DNA of 16,313 nucleotides. Source: Campylobacterales bacterium (GTDB lineage Bacteria; Campylobacterota; Campylobacteria; Campylobacterales; QNZT01). The stretch covers positions 1 to 16,313 of the forward strand of contig WGAE01000122.1 of assembly GCA_015489185.1 (NCBI GenBank). The letters are read 5' to 3'. Shown here piece by piece: positions 14,258 through 16,313 of this stretch. The position numbers were made by a program, and so were the translations under genes. The notes below the pieces were generated by a model. That model saw only the letters and a list, made by a program, of their open reading frames with translations. It was not told the origin of the DNA and searched no databases. Each line of letters opens with the position of its first letter. The stretch's first letter is position 1.

Positions 14258-14749
14258 TCAGGCTTTTCGCTCGCTCAGTTTGTCAACCAACCCGCTAAAA
14301 AATGACTCAATCTCCTCCGCCGCCTCTTTTGCCATTTTTTTGACTTCGTACTCTTTTTCCTGAAATTCACGCGAAAGCTCTTTTTGCTTCTCCTCCCACA
14401 AATCTTCCGCCTCTTTTTTTGCCAAATGTGCACGCAAAGTGGCAATATCGATCTCCTCTTCCGCCTTTTCCGCTACCTTTTTTGCAAAGGTTTCGGCACT
14501 CTCTTTAATCTGTTCAAGTTTCTCACGCGCTGCAAGTACATCCAGATTCGGTTTAAGATGATCTTTTTTCTCTTCCAGTTCCGAAACGCTTTGGCTCAGT
14601 TTTTCTCCGATGACGGAGAAGTTTTTCTTCAGATCATCCCAAAATTCTTTGGTCTCTTCTGTCAGTTCTTCACGTGCTTCTTCAACTTTCTCTTCCAGTT
14701 TTGAAAGCACCTTTTGTGATTTTTCTACCAACTCTTTTAATTCAGCCAT
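14258..14749 (-). CDS. Lys/Glu-rich, all-helical (coiled-coil) protein of unknown function
   Basis: The 163-residue protein is almost entirely charged helix, with many Lys and Glu, regular heptad-like spacing and no signal peptide or membrane segment. It has no Cys. Repeated short units such as EEKVEEAREEL, AEKAEEE and KMAKEAAEE suggest one long amphipathic helix or coiled coil. Near the C terminus the sequence ESFFSGLVDKLSERKA is more hydrophobic and may be a terminal docking segment. I do not recognise the family; stress-type helical proteins or lipid-surface proteins look similar by composition alone. The ATG at 14749 has a strong AGGAGGG. A separate promoter lies upstream, so it need not be cotranscribed with the hydrolase gene. 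Confidence 0.75.
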   Translation of the reverse strand: MAELKELVEKSQKVLSKLEEKVEEAREELTEETKEFWDDLKKNFSVIGEKLSQSVSELEEKKDHLKPNLDVLAAREKLEQIKESAETFAKKVAEKAEEEIDIATLRAHLAKKEAEDLWEEKQKELSREFQEKEYEVKKMAKEAAEEIESFFSGLVDKLSERKA

Positions 14750-14776
14750 TTTTCCCTCCTCTGTTTTGATATTGTC

Positions 14777-14806
14777 ATGATACTACTTTTTGGAAGAAAA
14801 ACGCAA
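14777..14806 (-). promoter_or_regulatory. Promoter candidate for the helical protein gene
   Basis: On the minus strand, TTGCGT (14801-14806) and TATCAT (14777-14782) are separated by 18 nt. Transcription would start near 14770, about 20 nt before the ATG, which leaves room for the strong Shine-Dalgarno. Confidence 0.45.
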
Positions 14807-14822
14807 CTAAACATATCAAAAT

Positions 14823-16313
14823 CTACCGGGAAACTTCTATGCGTATCGTCCCGCTCCAATCACGTGCCGCTATCTCGTAGGTACCGTTTTGCAGCGGTAT
14901 ATTGATCGTACCACCGCCAAGTTTTTCATAACTTCCAAATTCATCATGAATACCGTACTTCACACTTTGATCAATCTCATATGCGGCATAGCGTAATCTT
15001 AATTCTGTTTCATCGATCAAGACATAATCATCAAACAATACCTGTTCGAGATCTTTCTCTTCATGATCACGACGATATTTCCAGACGGGCAGGGTGCCTC
15101 CCTGATAAAGCCGCTGACTGATCGCATCTTCGATTTGCCATTTTTGTGCCACAAGCGGTGAAAATACTTCACTCTCAAAAACAATTTCCGCACTTTTGTT
15201 CAAGAGCCAGATACGTTCATGAATATCATCAACTCTGGCACGTGTCAGGGTAATTTTGACCCGTTTATGCGGCAATAGAAAAGTTGCGATATTCGCCCAT
15301 GCACCGTCGTACTTCTTTAACCCCAGATGCGTCGTATGAAAATAGGTATGGGTCGGTACTTTACCGTGATACAACGCATTTTGCGTAAACGTGGCAAAAT
15401 AGGTATCGTACGTCGCCTGATATCCGTCATTTGGCGTCGTCAGCATCAAAAAACCAAACGGTTTTCCCGATTTTGTCGAGGTGATCTGTGAGATTTCGAT
15501 ATTACGATAATAGGCACTTGCCGCCTGAGATCTTGGTCTGTGCAGATTCTCCTCGATCCAACTGTAAGACATATGCGTTACATCGATCGGCTGGCTTTTG
15601 AAAAGTTCGGCATAAGATACCAGACGTTTGCTACTAGCGATTTTATTACCGCGAATCACCCCCTCCAGCGACTGCCATTTGGTAATCTTCCCTTCCGCCG
15701 CGAGGTTTTCGACATTTTTCTCAATGATCCATCTCGCAATCAATGATCCCATACTCGCACTGATCAGGTTAACCTTTTTCGCACCGGTCAGCGCCATCAC
15801 ATGTTTGATATATTTGGCGACGATCCAGGCATAACGCGGTATGCCACCGCCGTACTGCTCTGTCACCCTGCGAATATCTTCGATATCTTTCGAAGTGTAA
15901 TACTCGGGCGGCTGGGTACCATAATAGGGTGTAATGGTAACAATATTACGAAAATCACCGGGCTTGTAAGTTAACAGCGTATCAAACCCGGTCAAAGTGA
16001 TCAGTCGATCGAGAACGGGATCGTACGCATCGTACCCGTAAGGCGTGGTATAGGTTGTCCCTTTGTCGTCATATCCGTGAATATAGACCGTCACGGTCGG
16101 TGTCACAGGAACAACAGACTTCTCCTGCGGTATCACCGGAATCTGATCCGCGTGGCTCTCCTCGATCGGTCTGATATCTTCCGCATCATGTTTAATCTGT
16201 GAGAGAGTCGATTCTACCTGATAAGGGGGCAGGGAGATATTATTTTCTATAAGCGGATTTTCGCCGGGTACAATCGTCGTTTCGGAAGAGGAAGTATCCA
16301 CAGAGTTGTCGCC
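14823..16313 (-). CDS. Alpha/beta-hydrolase (lipase/esterase-like), N terminus outside the window
   Basis: Probable serine hydrolase acting on esters or lipids. The reading frame stays open to the right edge (residues GDNS precede the GTG at 16301), so the gene probably starts outside and the N terminus, perhaps with a signal peptide, is missing. Counting from that GTG: a Pro/Ser/Glu-rich linker (about 1-68), then VTVYIHGYDD with the oxyanion-hole His-Gly (about 70-79), and the nucleophile elbow LISASMGSL with Ser183. The first Gly of the usual GxSxG is Ser here. Catalytic acid and His cannot be assigned with certainty; HTTHLG is one region to test. The C-terminal part (about 340-490) is beta-rich and ends NGTYEIAARDWSGTIRIEVSR, suggesting an added beta-sandwich domain. 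The linker and this domain fit an exported enzyme. Confidence 0.75.
   Translation of the reverse strand, partial: GDNSVDTSSSETTIVPGENPLIENNISLPPYQVESTLSQIKHDAEDIRPIEESHADQIPVIPQEKSVVPVTPTVTVYIHGYDDKGTTYTTPYGYDAYDPVLDRLITLTGFDTLLTYKPGDFRNIVTITPYYGTQPPEYYTSKDIEDIRRVTEQYGGGIPRYAWIVAKYIKHVMALTGAKKVNLISASMGSLIARWIIEKNVENLAAEGKITKWQSLEGVIRGNKIASSKRLVSYAELFKSQPIDVTHMSYSWIEENLHRPRSQAASAYYRNIEISQITSTKSGKPFGFLMLTTPNDGYQATYDTYFATFTQNALYHGKVPTHTYFHTTHLGLKKYDGAWANIATFLLPHKRVKITLTRARVDDIHERIWLLNKSAEIVFESEVFSPLVAQKWQIEDAISQRLYQGGTLPVWKYRRDHEEKDLEQVLFDDYVLIDETELRLRYAAYEIDQSVKYGIHDEFGSYEKLGGGTINIPLQNGTYEIAARDWSGTIRIEVSR

Overview
The window is a 16.3 kb stretch of a chromosome from a member of the Campylobacterota (formerly Epsilonproteobacteria). 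The basis is the 5' part of a 16S rRNA gene with epsilonproteobacterial features, a three-domain NifU next to NifS as the iron-sulfur assembly system, and a MutS with a fused C-terminal HNH domain (MutS7 type, known from this phylum). The genus cannot be fixed from this stretch alone. Promoters are mostly extended -10 types with weak -35 boxes, as expected for the phylum. I see no CRISPR array, transposase, tRNA or prophage.

Layout. The 16S gene runs leftward out of the window (1-638, minus) behind a roughly 250-nt leader and a promoter near 892-897. A minimal ATP-dependent DNA ligase with a signal peptide (LigE-like, minus) is divergent from a two-gene plus-strand unit for a soluble fumarate reductase / succinate dehydrogenase (flavoprotein and iron-sulfur subunit). 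yajQ and a small two-helix membrane protein follow. On the minus strand come nifS-nifU, preceded by a palindromic operator candidate. Upstream of these is a minus-strand unit read as a 41-residue membrane protein, folE (GTP cyclohydrolase I) and fliI (flagellar export ATPase). It starts at a close match to a sigma-28 (FliA) flagellar promoter. Divergent from it is mutS7, for which the only sensible start appears to be a non-canonical AUC codon. The rest holds a DUF503 protein, a four-helix DUF420-like membrane protein, a lipoprotein, a Lys/Glu-rich helical protein and the C-terminal part of a probable exported alpha/beta-hydrolase that runs off the right edge.

How the parts relate. NifS and NifU would supply the clusters for the iron-sulfur subunit of the reductase. 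That reductase is unusual in two ways. The flavoprotein has Gln where the covalent FAD-His normally sits. The iron-sulfur subunit has an extra Cys that should convert the usual [3Fe-4S] site into [4Fe-4S]. There is no membrane anchor gene beside them. The pair resembles class E or thiol:fumarate-reductase-type enzymes more than classical respiratory SDH.

The most interesting points are the AUC start of mutS7, the overlooked 41-residue gene behind a sigma-28 promoter, the two reductase substitutions, the operator in front of nifS, and a perfect 11-bp inverted repeat flanking the -10 box of the lipoprotein gene. No wholly new multi-gene system is evident.
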